NCBI GenBank assembly: GCA_030323305.1
Contig: CP106741.1
Coordinates: 191,001-255,000, forward strand
DNA from: Paenibacillus sp. CC-CFT747
Lineage (GTDB): Bacteria; Bacillota; Bacilli; Paenibacillales; NBRC-103111
Direction of reading: 5' to 3'
Length of the DNA: 64,000 nucleotides
Below are positions 31,023 to 39,958 of the stretch, one piece after another. Numbering within the stretch: position 1 is the first letter of the stretch; every line of letters begins with the position of its first letter. Made by a program: the position numbers and the translations under genes. Under the pieces are notes generated by a model. It had not been told where the DNA came from. It saw only the letters and a list, made by a program, of their open reading frames with translations, and did no database searches.

Positions 31023-31724
31023 ATGCCCCCTAATCAAGTAAAGCCCCAGAAAGGCTCGGACATCGTCCGAGAGCATCTCAAGCGGGAGATCTCCTCGGGC
31101 CACTATCCGCCGGGCTCGCGGCTGCCAACCGTCGTAAGCCTGGCGGACAGCTTCGAGGTCGGTCGTTCCACCATCCGGGAAGCGTTAAGCGGCTTGAAGG
31201 CGATGGGCTGGATCGAGATCCGGCACGGCGGCGGCACATTCGTCAGCAAGGAGCTTCCCGCGGAGGAACCGCCGGAACCGGAGCTTATCGATTCGGCGGA
31301 ATCGCTGCAGGAGGTTCTGGAGGTCAGACGCTTCGTCGAAACGGGCAGCGTCACCCTCGCCGCTTCGAGAAGAACGGAAGAGGATCTCGCCCGGCTGGAG
31401 GACATCCTTGCTCATATGGAGAGGGTGCTGGGCGATGAAGAGGAGAGTGAGCGGGCCGACGTCGGCTTTCACCGCCAGATCGCCGCAGCTAGCCATAACA
31501 AGCTCCTGATTCAGCTGATGGAGACGCTGACGGGAAGGCTTCATGAGAGCATGAAGGAATCCCGGCGGCTCTGGTTCTTCGCGGAGCGTTCGTCGGCCGA
31601 GCGGCTTTTGGAGGAGCACCGGATGATCTATGAGGCGATCCGCGACGGGGACGGGGAAGCCGCGGCCGCCCGGATGGCCAGCCATCTCCGTAAGGCCGAC
31701 TCCGTGCTTCGATGGAACCGGTGA
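31023..31724 (+). CDS. FadR-subfamily GntR regulator of the glycolate operon
   Basis: An intact protein of 233 residues. It starts MPPNQVKPQKGSDIVREHLK at the ATG at 31023, with GGAGG upstream. A GntR winged helix (GHYPPGSRLPTVVSLADSFE ... VGRSTIREALSGLKAMGWIE) is followed by an all-helical FCD domain with candidate metal/ligand residues in RADVGFHRQIAAASHN and LLEEHRMIYEAIRDGD. Location divergent from glcDF suggests it senses glycolate, lactate or a related acid and controls the operon. The inducer itself cannot be read from the sequence. Confidence 0.85.
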   Translation: MPPNQVKPQKGSDIVREHLKREISSGHYPPGSRLPTVVSLADSFEVGRSTIREALSGLKAMGWIEIRHGGGTFVSKELPAEEPPEPELIDSAESLQEVLEVRRFVETGSVTLAASRRTEEDLARLEDILAHMERVLGDEEESERADVGFHRQIAAASHNKLLIQLMETLTGRLHESMKESRRLWFFAERSSAERLLEEHRMIYEAIRDGDGEAAAARMASHLRKADSVLRWNR

Positions 31725-31964
31725 CGCGGGTTCCGAAACGGGACGGGTTCCGGCAGATCCCCTCTCAGCCTGCTGCGGAAAGGGCTCCGACGGACCGCAC
31801 TCACTTGCCATTCGACAAATTTTCCGTTTACTCGACCAGACGGTTCGACACCTTTTTCATAGCTTATCCCCTACTATAGTCTTGTCTCGTTCATGCGTTA
31901 ATGCTTAAGGGAGTGTCCGCCGAAGGCGGCTCGTCCCTCATTTCCTCGGAAAGGATGAATACCC

Positions 31965-32258
31965 ATGCAAATCAAGAAGAAAGCCGACGCCGAATTCGTG
32001 ATCGACCGATTCAACACCGTGGCCCATTGGGATTCCGATGGGGAAAAGCATTATTTTGTTTTTGCCGACCGCAAGCGCGGGGGCCAGTGGACCTTGATGA
32101 AGGACGGCGAGGACCGCTTCAGCATACACGGCCTCGGGGAAGACTACCATGACGAAGATGAGATGTTTTTTGAGGAGCGCAGCAGTGTCGTTTCCTTCAT
32201 GTGGGAGAACCGCTCCGCGCTTAACGCGGCCTTTAAAAATCCTAGCGGACAAGCATAA
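31965..32258 (+). CDS. Small acidic protein of unknown function
   Basis: A 97-residue protein starting MQIKKKADAEFVIDRFNTVA at ATG 31965, with GGAAAGGAT upstream. It contains aromatic and acidic stretches (HYFVFADRKRGGQWTLMKDG, then GLGEDYHDEDEMFFEE). There is no signal peptide, transmembrane segment or metal motif. I do not recognise the family. The 240 bases upstream (31725-31964) hold no gene. An ACTATAGT sequence near 31873 may be part of its promoter. Confidence 0.7.
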   Translation: MQIKKKADAEFVIDRFNTVAHWDSDGEKHYFVFADRKRGGQWTLMKDGEDRFSIHGLGEDYHDEDEMFFEERSSVVSFMWENRSALNAAFKNPSGQA

Positions 32259-32564
32259 ACTTGTCTGCTGAACGGTGCGGCGCCAGCCTGAAAAGGCTTA
32301 TCGCCGGGCCGGGCCATACGGACGGACGGTTCGCACGAGCCGCCCGTTTTTGGCATGTTCCGGCCCGGGTGCCGGCGTCTGAAGAGGCCGGCTCTGCTCT
32401 TTTTCTGGGGACTAGGTACGGGGACCTTCCCCAAACGAAAGGGTGCGGCGGCGCAAGTATGGGACTCAGGGCGGGCGCTCAGGATGAATTGTGCTTTGGC
32501 GAACTTCGAAACTTTTGGTAAACTGAAGCAAGCTAATGACAAATAGAGAAACCAGGTGATTCAG
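32259..32564. other. Intergenic stretch, nothing recognised
   Basis: 306 bases between the small acidic protein and the HAD gene. No conserved protein reads through in any frame and no strong dyad is seen. A ribosome site AGGTGATTC precedes the HAD start. Confidence 0.5.
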
Positions 32565-33337
32565 ATGAAGGGCAAGATGATTTTTTCGACATTGACGGTA
32601 CGCTGCTCGATCATGACAAACGGCTTCCGGATTCCACCCGGCAGGCAGTGCGCGAGCTTAAGGAGAAGGGGCACTCCGTGGCCATCGCCACCGGACGGGG
32701 GCCTTTTATGTACAAGGAGCTCCGGGAAGAGCTAGGAATCGACTCCTATGTAAGCTATAACGGACAGTACGTGGTCTGGCAGGGAAAGCCCCTTTACACG
32801 AATCCCATCCGGCCCGAACTTCTCGATTCGGTAACGGAGTATGCCGTCCGGCATAATCATCCCATTGTTTATATGGACCACGATACGATGAGGTCCAACA
32901 CGGAATATCATGCCTATGTGGAGGAAAGCATCGGCACCTTGAAGGTGGCCCAGCCTTCCTTCGACCCGAAGTATCACCTCGGCCGGGAAATTTATCAGTG
33001 CCTGCTGTTCTGTACGATCGGGGAGGAGCAGGCTTACAAGGATACGTTCGGAGAGCTGGATTTCATCCGTTGGCATCAGTTCTCGATGGACATCCTCCCA
33101 GCCGGCGGCTCCAAGGCAAAGGGCATCGAGAAGATGATCGAGAAGCTTGGCATCGACCGCAGCGACGTCTACGCCTTCGGAGACCATCTGAATGATTTGG
33201 AAATGCTGCAGTTTGCAGGTACGGGAGTGGCCATGGGCAATGCCCTCGATTCCGTCAAGAAAATCGCCAAGGTGGTCACACGCGCCGTTGACGATGACGG
33301 GATATGGCACGGACTTAAGCAGGTAGGATTACTATAG
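32565..33337 (+). CDS. HAD-superfamily (Cof-type) phosphatase (frameshift near the start)
   Basis: A Cof/YkrA-like sugar-phosphatase candidate of about 257 residues. The start MKGKMIF at 32565 is followed by FFDIDGTLLDHDKRLPDSTR one base out of frame, because a T is missing in the T6 run at 32581-32586. The HAD motifs are all present: motif I DIDGTLLD, motif II VAIATGRGPF, motif III lysine in PAGGSKAKGIEKMIEKLG, and motif IV VYAFGDHLNDLEML. The large cap between motifs II and III is the Cof (C2) type. The substrate is unknown. A terminator follows. Confidence 0.88.
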
Positions 33338-33341
33338 CAGC

Positions 33342-33371
33342 AGAAGGCCGGCCGGAATAGGCTGGCCTTCT
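33342..33371 (+). terminator. Intrinsic terminator after the HAD gene
   Basis: AGAAGGCCGGCC and GGCTGGCCTTCT form a stem with loop GGAATA and a T-rich tail. It begins 5 bases after the stop. Confidence 0.8.
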
Positions 33372-33476
33372 TATTTGGCTGCCTGAAGCCATACAGCCGC
33401 TTGGAGATGTAGGCATTCTCTCCTCATTCGGAATCTCGTCCTCCTTCTTCGGAAGGAGGTCTTTTTGTCGTTTTCT

Positions 33477-33570
33477 CTGTAATAATACAATATAAAAGAC
33501 TTTTGTCCTGTTGTATAAATAATAGCAATGTAATACAATGTAAGCATCAAGATTTCCTGTAATAATACAG
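33477..33570 (+). promoter_or_regulatory. Two TGTAATAATACA dyads upstream of the small zinc-ribbon gene
   Basis: CTGTAATAATACA at 33477-33489 and CTGTAATAATACAG at 33557-33570 are copies of one inverted repeat (CTGTA, spacer ATAA, TACAG), 80 bases apart. The AT-rich stretch between also holds TTGTATAAATAATA and GTAATACAATGTAA. The pair looks like operator sites flanking a promoter. Confidence 0.5.
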
Positions 33571-33605
33571 ATTGGGTGAAAGCGGCCCGGGGAGGAATGT
33601 TTAAG

Positions 33606-33782
33606 ATGGAGAATGAACTGCCCCTAACGGAAAACGCGGCCAAGGCCTGCTCCCAATGCGGAGCCCCGATGGAAGACCTGTTCGACTGTCATCTCACCAC
33701 CTGCCACACCTGCCGGGGACATACGTTCTACGACATTTCGCCGGCCGGATCGGCTGTGACGAAGCTTCCCACCGTGGAGTAA
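33606..33782 (+). CDS. Small zinc-ribbon protein, possibly YhfH-related
   Basis: A 58-residue protein starting MENELPLTENAAKACSQCGA at ATG 33606, 10 bases after GGGAGG. Two cysteine pairs (CSQCG and CHTCRG) are spaced like a small zinc ribbon. The N-terminal region resembles YhfH-type peptides of Bacillus, whose function is unknown. The tight terminator after it and the paired dyads before it mark it as an independently regulated unit. Confidence 0.65.
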   Translation: MENELPLTENAAKACSQCGAPMEDLFDCHLTTCHTCRGHTFYDISPAGSAVTKLPTVE

Positions 33783-33827
33783 GCCGAGCTTCTTCCGCCG
33801 GCCTACTCCCGGCTGGAGCTTCCCATC

Positions 33828-33859
33828 AAAAGGAGCAGCACCTAGGCTGCTCCTTTTGA
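33828..33859 (+). terminator. Intrinsic terminator after the zinc-ribbon gene
   Basis: CAAAAGGAGCAGC and GCTGCTCCTTTTG form a perfect 13-base stem with loop ACCTAG, 46 bases after the stop. A-rich and T-rich arms allow use on both strands, including the converging ytoI. Confidence 0.88.
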
Positions 33860-33971
33860 CGTTGAAATCGGCCGCCATAGCCCTTTCCCTCACCGTCTTG
33901 GGGTCGGGAGCCGGAGAAACGGCGGACGATCCGGCCCTGCCATGGCGGCGGATTACTTTCCTTCCCGCGCC

Positions 33972-35292
33972 CTACAGCACCCGCGCCGTAAACATGGAGC
34001 GGGCCACCCGGTTTCCCCGGCAGAGCACCTCCATGTCGATTTTGCAAAACCTTCGGCTCAGTTCGACAATGACCGGCACGATCTCGATCGGATCGTCCAC
34101 CTGCAGGGGGATCAGGTAGTAGTGGGCGGAGCTGTCGATCATCAGATCCCCTTTCTTGCGGTCCTGAACCGTCCGGTAGGCGGCCCGGGTCATCAAGGTC
34201 GTCAGAATACCTTCCGAGACCATCCCTTCCAGGCTGGTCAGCTGAGGAGTAATTCGTCCTTGAAAAGACAGGCTTCCATCATCGCCGCGCACCTCTTCCA
34301 TGCCCGACCAGATCTGGGCCTCGAACGTTTCCGTATTCTGGGGCTGCTTCTGGATCGACTGCATCGCCTTCATGACATCCTTGCGGGAGAGAACCCCGAC
34401 CAGTACGCGCCGGTCATCCACGACCGGAAGCAGGTCGATGCCCTCCCATACCATGGTATGGCCTGCGGAAGCGACGGAAGCCCGGCGGCCGATGACGAGA
34501 GGCTCGGGGGTCATCCGGCTGCCGACGGTTTCCTCCGGCTTCGCTCCGATCACATCCTTGGTCGTGATGATGCCGCTTGGTCTCCTTCCTCGTCTATGAC
34601 CGGATAGCGGGTATGCGTGGTCCGCTCGACGAGCTCGAGCATATCTCTAACCTCCGCCTGCTCGGGTAGGGAATAGACCGGGGCGTCCGCCGGGAGCAGG
34701 TCCTCCACCAGGAGAATCTTCTTCCGGATGAGGCGGTCTTCGATGGCCCGGTTAATCATAATGGCGGCCGTGAACGTATCATAAGAGGTTCCGATGACCG
34801 GCAGGGACAACCGGCCGGCCAGCTCCTTCACCTCGGGAGCGGTGTCGAAGCCTCCCGTGATGAGAACGCCCGCTCCCAAGCCGAGGGCGCAGCGGTGGGC
34901 CTCCGCCCGGTTGCCGACAATCAGCAGATTCCCCGCCTCCACGTACTTCAGCATGGCATCCAGCTCCATGGCTCCGATGACGAACTTGCTGAGCGACTTC
35001 TCCAAGCCCTCCGAACCCGCCAGAACGGTCCCTTCCACCATAGGGACAATTTCGGCGAAGGTCAGCTTCTCGAAGCTTCCTCCTCCTTCTTCTCCACGCG
35101 GACCGTCCCTATGCGTCGTTTGGTGCTCACCAAGCCCAGATTCTCGGCCTCCTTGATGGCCCGGTAGGCCGTCCCCTCGCTCACATTCAGCTCCTGGGCA
35201 ATCCCCCGCACCGAAAGGCGTGTCCCTACCTCCAGCGTTTCGATGTATTTGGTAATGTTCTCGTGCTTCGTGGTCAGTTCCTGGTTATGCAT
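33972..35292 (-). CDS. ytoI: YtoI-like regulator: HTH, DRTGG, two CBS and hotdog domain (two frameshifts)
   Basis: The protein of about 440 residues has the domain order of Bacillus YtoI. It starts MHNQELTTKHENITKYIETL at 35292. A GntR-like HTH comes first (SVRGIAQELNVSEGTAYRAI). A DRTGG domain follows (VEGTVLAGSEGLEKSLSKFV), then two CBS repeats (EVRDMLELVERTTHTRYPVI; GIDLLPVVDDRRVLVGVLSR), and a C-terminal thioesterase-like hotdog domain (GRITPQLTSLEGMVSEGILT). Frame changes near 35070 and 34560 split it into three readable parts. CBS and DRTGG domains usually bind nucleotides, so it is probably a nucleotide-responsive DNA-binding protein. The physiological role is unknown. Confidence 0.85.
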
Positions 35293-35409
35293 CCCGGCCC
35301 CCTCTTCCGCTGCCTCTCTCGTTCCCTTCATTATAGGCTAACGGTAGGGAGAAATACAGACGGACCGGACAGGCCCTTCCAGGACCGGCTCTTCCAAAGG
35401 GCTGAGCGC

Positions 35410-35438
35410 AAAAAAAGCGCTGATCCTCCGATCAGCGC
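35410..35438 (-). terminator. Intrinsic terminator after the unknown gene 35459-35937
   Basis: GCGCTGAT and ATCAGCGC flank CCTCCG, and seven As on the plus strand give a minus-strand T run. It lies 20 bases after the stop. Confidence 0.85.
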
Positions 35439-35458
35439 CGCTGGTTTGAATGGGTTCC

Positions 35459-35937
35459 TTATTGAGCGATGGGGACCAGAGCCGGCACATCCTCCCGGAC
35501 GGGTGCTCCCCACTCCGCCGTTTGGGAGTGCACTTGAAGGATCAAGGGCTGCTGGCCTGACGAAAGGGCCCATACGGTCTTGTCCGCATAAAGGGAACCG
35601 GGAATCCGGTAAGAGCATTTCTGGAACAGATGATCGCTTACCTCGTCCAGATTCGAAGAGCAAAGCACCACGCTCATCTTGCCATAAACCCGGAACTGTC
35701 CGCTATGTTCCGCGAACTCCACTCGGGCAAAGGAAAGGTCCTCTACCCTTTCCGTATGAAAAAGCTTTTTGTCGCCCTTGTGATTGATTAAGACAACCGT
35801 CGAAAAATCAAGGCTGTTCGGATTAAACTTGTATGGGAAGGCCTCCGCGGCTTCTCTCTTGCTGCGTGCTTCGATCAGGAAAGAAAACGAAGTCGTTAAA
35901 GTCAGGTAACGGTACAGGTCTCTTTTTTGAATACCAT
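35459..35937 (-). CDS. Unknown conserved-looking protein (frameshift near the start)
   Basis: A single-domain protein of about 160 residues. MVFKK starts at the ATG at 35937, 9 bases after AAAGGAG. It continues one frame over as RDLYRYLTLTTSFSFLIEAR after an A-run indel near 35925. The remainder (VVLINHKGDKKLFHTERVED, FRVYGKMSVVLCSSNLDEVS) ends VREDVPALVPIAQ. I do not recognise the family. No signal peptide or membrane segment is seen. It is monocistronic with its own terminator. Confidence 0.65.
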
Positions 35938-36054
35938 CCGGGTCGGCTCCTTTATTTAGGTTTACCTGATTTATTTACCCTGTACCCGCCCGGTTGAAAC
36001 ACAGCCGCCTGGGAAAGTTTCAAAAAGGATTCCGGTATCTGTCTTTCGCCCTCC

Positions 36055-37325
36055 TTAGTTTCCGGCCGTCTCGATCATATCCTCCCGGCCAATAAATCTC
36101 CAGAAATTGTTACGCAGAAGATCCGCGACGTCCCGTTCGATCTCCGAGCGCTCGAGCGTCCATCCCGTGCGCAGGACATCGTGATATTTCTCGATAAGCA
36201 CCTTCTCCAGAATCTCCTTCGAGTGCTTCCACTTGTAAATGAGCTGGTCAAGAACACGGGCATCGGAATGCTGAGGAATGACGCTGAGTCCCAGCAGCTC
36301 CACGCGCATGCGGGTCATCTCTTCGATCAGCACCGGATTGTTCAGGAACCACCAGCAGCCGAATACCATGAGGTTACGGAATTTGCGGGCAAGCACCGCC
36401 AGCTCATGCTGGTTTTCCCGGGAAAGGAACGTCGTGATGAATTTGTTGTCGGGATGATGCTTGAGCATGTACTCAAGCGGCTCCAGGCTCGCTTTGTCCA
36501 CGCTGTCGCTTGCCGATTGCAGCGCCGGGTTAACCCCCGTTTGACACCGATCATCATGGCGAACGGGACGCTCCTCTCCCTTGAGACCGGAAGGATGCAG
36601 TCCCGGATAATCCGGCCGCGGTCGGAATCCTCCGGATAGGCGAAGCTTGGAGGCAGCGAGACGGCCATGTACAAGGGCTTCATCCGGCCGATCCAATCCG
36701 TAAGGAAGCGGCTGACCTCCTTCACCGACTGCTCCGTCCACTCCTCCTCCACCGCGTATCCCCACTCGCGGAGCCGTTCCCGGCTGCGGGCATAATCGTT
36801 CAGAAGCGGATCGATGCGCAACGCGGCATGGAAGCGGCTGTCCGGCGCCGTTCCGTTCAGCCAGAACGGACGCTCCTCGTCGTCGAACGGATCATTCGTC
36901 ATGACGACGTGATCCACGTTCGCAAGCTCCAGGACACGGTCCACCTGGCGGTATTCGTCGTATCGGGCGTAGATCTCACGGAACTGGTGAAGATCCCTTG
37001 TCTTCACATCGACGCCGAAACCTTCGAGCGAGGTCAGAACCCCGCGGCACGATTCGCTCACCGGAGAGTGCTCCAGAAAGAGCGTCTTCCAAATATGCTC
37101 GGCCTGCTCCTGCTTCGACAGGGCCCAGAACTCCTCATAGCCGATCGGGCTCCAGCGCATGACCTCGGCCACCAGATAATGATAGGTCAGCAGCTCATCC
37201 ACGCCCCACAAGAGCAAGCCTCCGAAATTCGGCGAGTACAGATGGGTATGCATGTCGGTTACCTTTTGCTTGGCGACAACTTCTTTAACGGTTTGGGCGA
37301 GCTCCTCATAATGGGTAATGGTCAT
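36055..37325 (-). CDS. Glucuronate/uronate isomerase-family protein (UxaC-like amidohydrolase; one frameshift)
   Basis: A protein of about 423 residues, start MTITHYEELAQTVKEVVAKQ at 37325, after AAAGGAGGA. The first metal motif THLYSP in VTDMHTHLYSPNFGGLLLWG and the following WGVDELLTYHYLVAEV segment fit the uronate isomerase (UxaC) group of the amidohydrolase superfamily. The C-terminal half holds FLSRENQHELAVLARKFRNL, MVFGCWWFLNNP and IPQHSDARVLDQLIYKWKHS. A G is missing in the C5 run at 36534-36538, where KRGVNPALQS is expected. It is shorter than typical UxaC (about 465), so it may act on another sugar acid. It stands alone. Confidence 0.8.
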
Positions 37326-37454
37326 GTTCGGATTCCTCCTTTGGTTGTGCACACGTTAACAATTCCATTATAGAACAAATTCTGGGGAAGGTAAACGTTG
37401 TTATCTTAACCGCTCTCAAGAAAGATAACCGCCCAAATCGGCGTTCTTTCCCGC

Positions 37455-37675
37455 GGCAGCCTTTATGATCCGCTGACGATCGGAGGGGCGGTCTGGCTTT
37501 CGCTTGGCGCCGTCGTGCTGACCCTTATCGGCAATTTTACCGCCGGCTTATGGGCCGGACGGTCGGCCTGCCGCCCAAAGCGTCCGTCTCCATCGGGCTG
37601 ATCATTATGGCCCGCGGCGAGTTCTCTATTATTATGGCGAATTTGGCGAAGGCGGGAGGCCTGCTACCGGTTGGA
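37455..37675 (+). pseudogene. Internal fragment of a KefB/CPA2-type cation:proton antiporter
   Basis: The frame LYDPLTIGGAVWLSLGAVVL followed, after a one-base shift, by GLPPKASVSIGLIIMARGEF and SIIMANLAKAGGLLP matches the last helices of a CPA2 antiporter. Both the N-terminal 300 residues and the C-terminal end are missing. The flanking 37326-37454 and 37676-37800 hold no related frame. This is a true remnant rather than a simple indel case. It sits between the uronate isomerase gene and the EamA transporter. Confidence 0.7.
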
Positions 37676-37800
37676 GCTCATGACCATTATGGAGCTTGTC
37701 CGATCGGTCGATCCCGATGCGGGACTTACCGTTTTGAGAATGGACTATTGGAGCTAAACCCAACGGGAACGACGGAGAAAGGCATCCTTTATTCCGTAAG

Positions 37801-37846
37801 GGGCGGGACCCTGCTGAACGCAAGCGGGCTCCCGCCTCTTTTTTCG
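37801..37846 (+). terminator. Hairpin with T run upstream of the EamA gene
   Basis: GGCGGGA and TCCCGCC close a long imperfect stem, followed by TCTTTTTT. It probably once ended the antiporter transcript. Confidence 0.6.
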
Positions 37847-37923
37847 GTTGGCGGGAAGGGGCTAAGGGAGTATAGTAAGAATGGGCCAAGCCCATTCACT
37901 ATGACAACAGGAGATTTTGCCCC

Positions 37924-38843
37924 ATGACCGACACCCGACGTTTTCCCATTCCGCTGTGGCTGCTGCTGCTGATCGGCATCGTCGCCATTTCCTTCTCTTC
38001 CATCTTCATCCGCTGGTCGGACGCCCCTGTATCGGTCATCGCCATGTACCGGCTGCTGCTGACCAATCTGCTGATGCTTCCTTTCCTTGGACGCAACTGG
38101 CCCGAGATCCGCTCGATTTCGGCCCGGGACGGCCTGCGCCTTGCTCTTTCCGGCCTGATGCTCGGCCTTCATTTTCTATTCTGGATGGGTTCGCTGCGGG
38201 CCACGACGGTGGCCAGCTCAACCGCCATCATGGCCTTGGAACCGATACTGGTGATGGTGGGCTCGTTCTGGCTGTACCGCCACCGGACCCATCCCTCGCC
38301 GCGGCGGGCATGATGATCGCCATCGCCGGAGCCGCCCTGATCGGCTGGGGAGACTTCGGCTTGTCCGTACAGGCCCTGAAGGGCGACCTGCTGTCCTTCC
38401 TCGGAACGGTCGCCGTGGCCCTGCATATGCTCATCGGCAAAAGCTTAAGAAGCCGCATCAACGCCTATGTCTACAGCTTCACGGTGTTTGCCTCGGCCGC
38501 CGGCGTCCTCGCCGTCTATAACGCAAGCGCCGGCTATTCCTTTACGGTGTACGCGCCGAAGGAATGGGGAATCTTTCTTCTGCTCGCCGTCGTTCCCACG
38601 CTCTTCGGCCATTACCTGTTCAACTGGCTGCTCCAATACATGAACGCCACCTCCGTCTCCATGACGGTCCTGGGCGAGCCCCTTGGGGCCGGCCTGCTCG
38701 CGTACCTGCTGCTTAACGAAGCCGTGACGGGTCTTCAGGCGGCCGCCGCCGGCCTGCTGCTCTTCGGCGTCTGGCTGTTCATCCGCGCCGAGCGGAAGGA
38801 GCCGGCGTCGCCTCTAGCCGAGGAGCCTGGACGGGCGGCCTGA
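37924..38843 (+). CDS. EamA/DMT-family transporter (one frameshift)
   Basis: A membrane protein of about 307 residues with two five-helix EamA repeats. It starts MTDTRRFPIPLWLLLLIGIV at 37924. The first repeat includes SSIFIRWSDAPVSVIAMYRL and ATTVASSTAIMALEPILVMV. A frame change near 38290 (after SFWLYRHR) leads to the second repeat (AAGMMIAIAGAALIGWGDFG ... TSVSMTVLGEPLGAGLLAYL), and the end is EEPGRAA. Family members export amino acids or metabolites. The substrate here is not evident. Confidence 0.88.
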
Positions 38844-38865
38844 CGCCGTCCTCTTCGCGCTTCTC

Positions 38866-39168
38866 TCAAAGCATGCGGGCCAGCGCGTCCATCCCTTTCA
38901 TCCCGGGAACGATCCCAAGCGCCTCCGCCGCCGTCGTGACTGATTCCAGGGGCGCGTCCAGCAGCTCCTCCAAGGTCCGGACTCCAACCGCTCTTCCGGC
39001 GATGATCCCTCTTTCCTTGAGCTTCTCGTTCAGAAGACCGACGTCCAGCGCCCCGCACATGATATAACCTTTCTCTGTGGAGACCGACAGCAGGGTCGTT
39101 TTGGGCAGCTTGACCTCCACACCGATCGCCGTTCCGCCATCCACCTCAACCGGAATCATCCGGATCAT
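38866..39168 (-). CDS. yunC: YunC-like DUF1805 protein
   Basis: An intact 100-residue protein starting MIRMIPVEVDGGTAIGVEVK. The central stretch GYIMCGALDVGLLNEKLKER followed by GIIAGRAVGVRTLEELLDAP and LESVTTAAEALGI is the signature of the DUF1805/YunC family. Its biochemical function is not established to my knowledge. It converges with the EamA gene and reads away from the unknown gene at 39309. Confidence 0.9.
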   Translation of the reverse strand: MIRMIPVEVDGGTAIGVEVKLPKTTLLSVSTEKGYIMCGALDVGLLNEKLKERGIIAGRAVGVRTLEELLDAPLESVTTAAEALGIVPGMKGMDALARML

Positions 39169-39308
39169 GGCACCGCCCCCATCCGTTTTTTGCCATTGTA
39201 TGTCTGTCCTCCGACAAGCGTGCTCCCGGAAGCCGTCTTTCGCTTGGCAATGGTAAAATGGGCCTATTTTCGGGTAATAGATCGTGATATAGTGATAGGG
39301 AGAAGAGG

Positions 39309-39806
39309 GTGGATGAAGATGAATACCGAACCAAAGAGCGGGAAAAAAATTATCTCTTCACCGTGGACATCCTAGTGGAAGGCTACAGCAACGGCATTGC
39401 TCTTGAAAGTTTGCTTCACCTGCTGAACCAGGACAAGATCAAGGATTACCAGATCCGTAAAGGAATAGAGCTCGGCAAGCAGATCGAGTTCCTCCTCGAG
39501 AAAGGAAAGAACTCGTCTCCTCCCCTTATGGCAGACACGCAGCCGTCCTCTTCGGCGATGGCCAGGCCGCCTGCCGCTCCGCCCTCCAAGAACAAGAAGC
39601 AGGTTACGGACGAGGTGGAAAAAATCAAGAGCAGCAATGCCTTGATTCGGCTCACCGTCCCGAGCGCCAAGGAAGGCAAACTAAGCATTCCCTGCCGGAT
39701 TCTCAACTTCGATTACGATACGGAAATGCTGACGGTGTACCACGTGGACGAGAAGAAGGTCTACCAATTTCATCTGAGCGAAGTGGAAGACCTCGCCGCT
39801 CACTAA
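39309..39806 (+). CDS. Unknown protein with a Pro/Ser/Lys-rich middle linker
   Basis: A 165-residue protein. The open frame starts at GTG 39309 (MDEDEYRTKEREKNYLFTVD), 6 bases after AGGGAG. Alternatively, ATGs at 39313 or 39319 read MKMNTEPKSGKK and join the frame by an indel in the A6 run near 39345. The N-terminal 60 residues (LVEGYSNGIALESLLHLLNQ) and C-terminal 60 residues (IKSSNALIRLTVPSAKEGKL ... VYHVDEKKVYQFHLSEVEDL) look folded. They are joined by a low-complexity segment around PPAAPPSKNKKQ. I do not recognise it. Confidence 0.7.
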   Translation: MDEDEYRTKEREKNYLFTVDILVEGYSNGIALESLLHLLNQDKIKDYQIRKGIELGKQIEFLLEKGKNSSPPLMADTQPSSSAMARPPAAPPSKNKKQVTDEVEKIKSSNALIRLTVPSAKEGKLSIPCRILNFDYDTEMLTVYHVDEKKVYQFHLSEVEDLAAH

Positions 39807-39843
39807 AAGAAACGACCGGGATTCCGATCCCGGTCGTTTCTTT
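39807..39843 (+). terminator. Intrinsic terminator after 39309-39806
   Basis: AAAGAAACGACCGGGA and TCCCGGTCGTTTCTTT form a perfect 16-base stem with loop TTCCGA, immediately after the stop. It could also serve the converging lhr gene. Confidence 0.9.
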
Positions 39844-39958
39844 ATGCGGTCAGGCACCGGCCGGGCCAATGCCTTAACCGGTAACTTTGTTGGCGAGCAA
39901 TCCTCCGTATGCGCACGAAAATCAATGGGAAAGCAGAACAACACTCTCGGCTACGGCA

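Noticed and set aside
37676..37927. Protein-coding continuation after the antiporter fragment
   Set aside because: The frame loses membrane character at once and runs into a terminator hairpin; no recognisable sequence.
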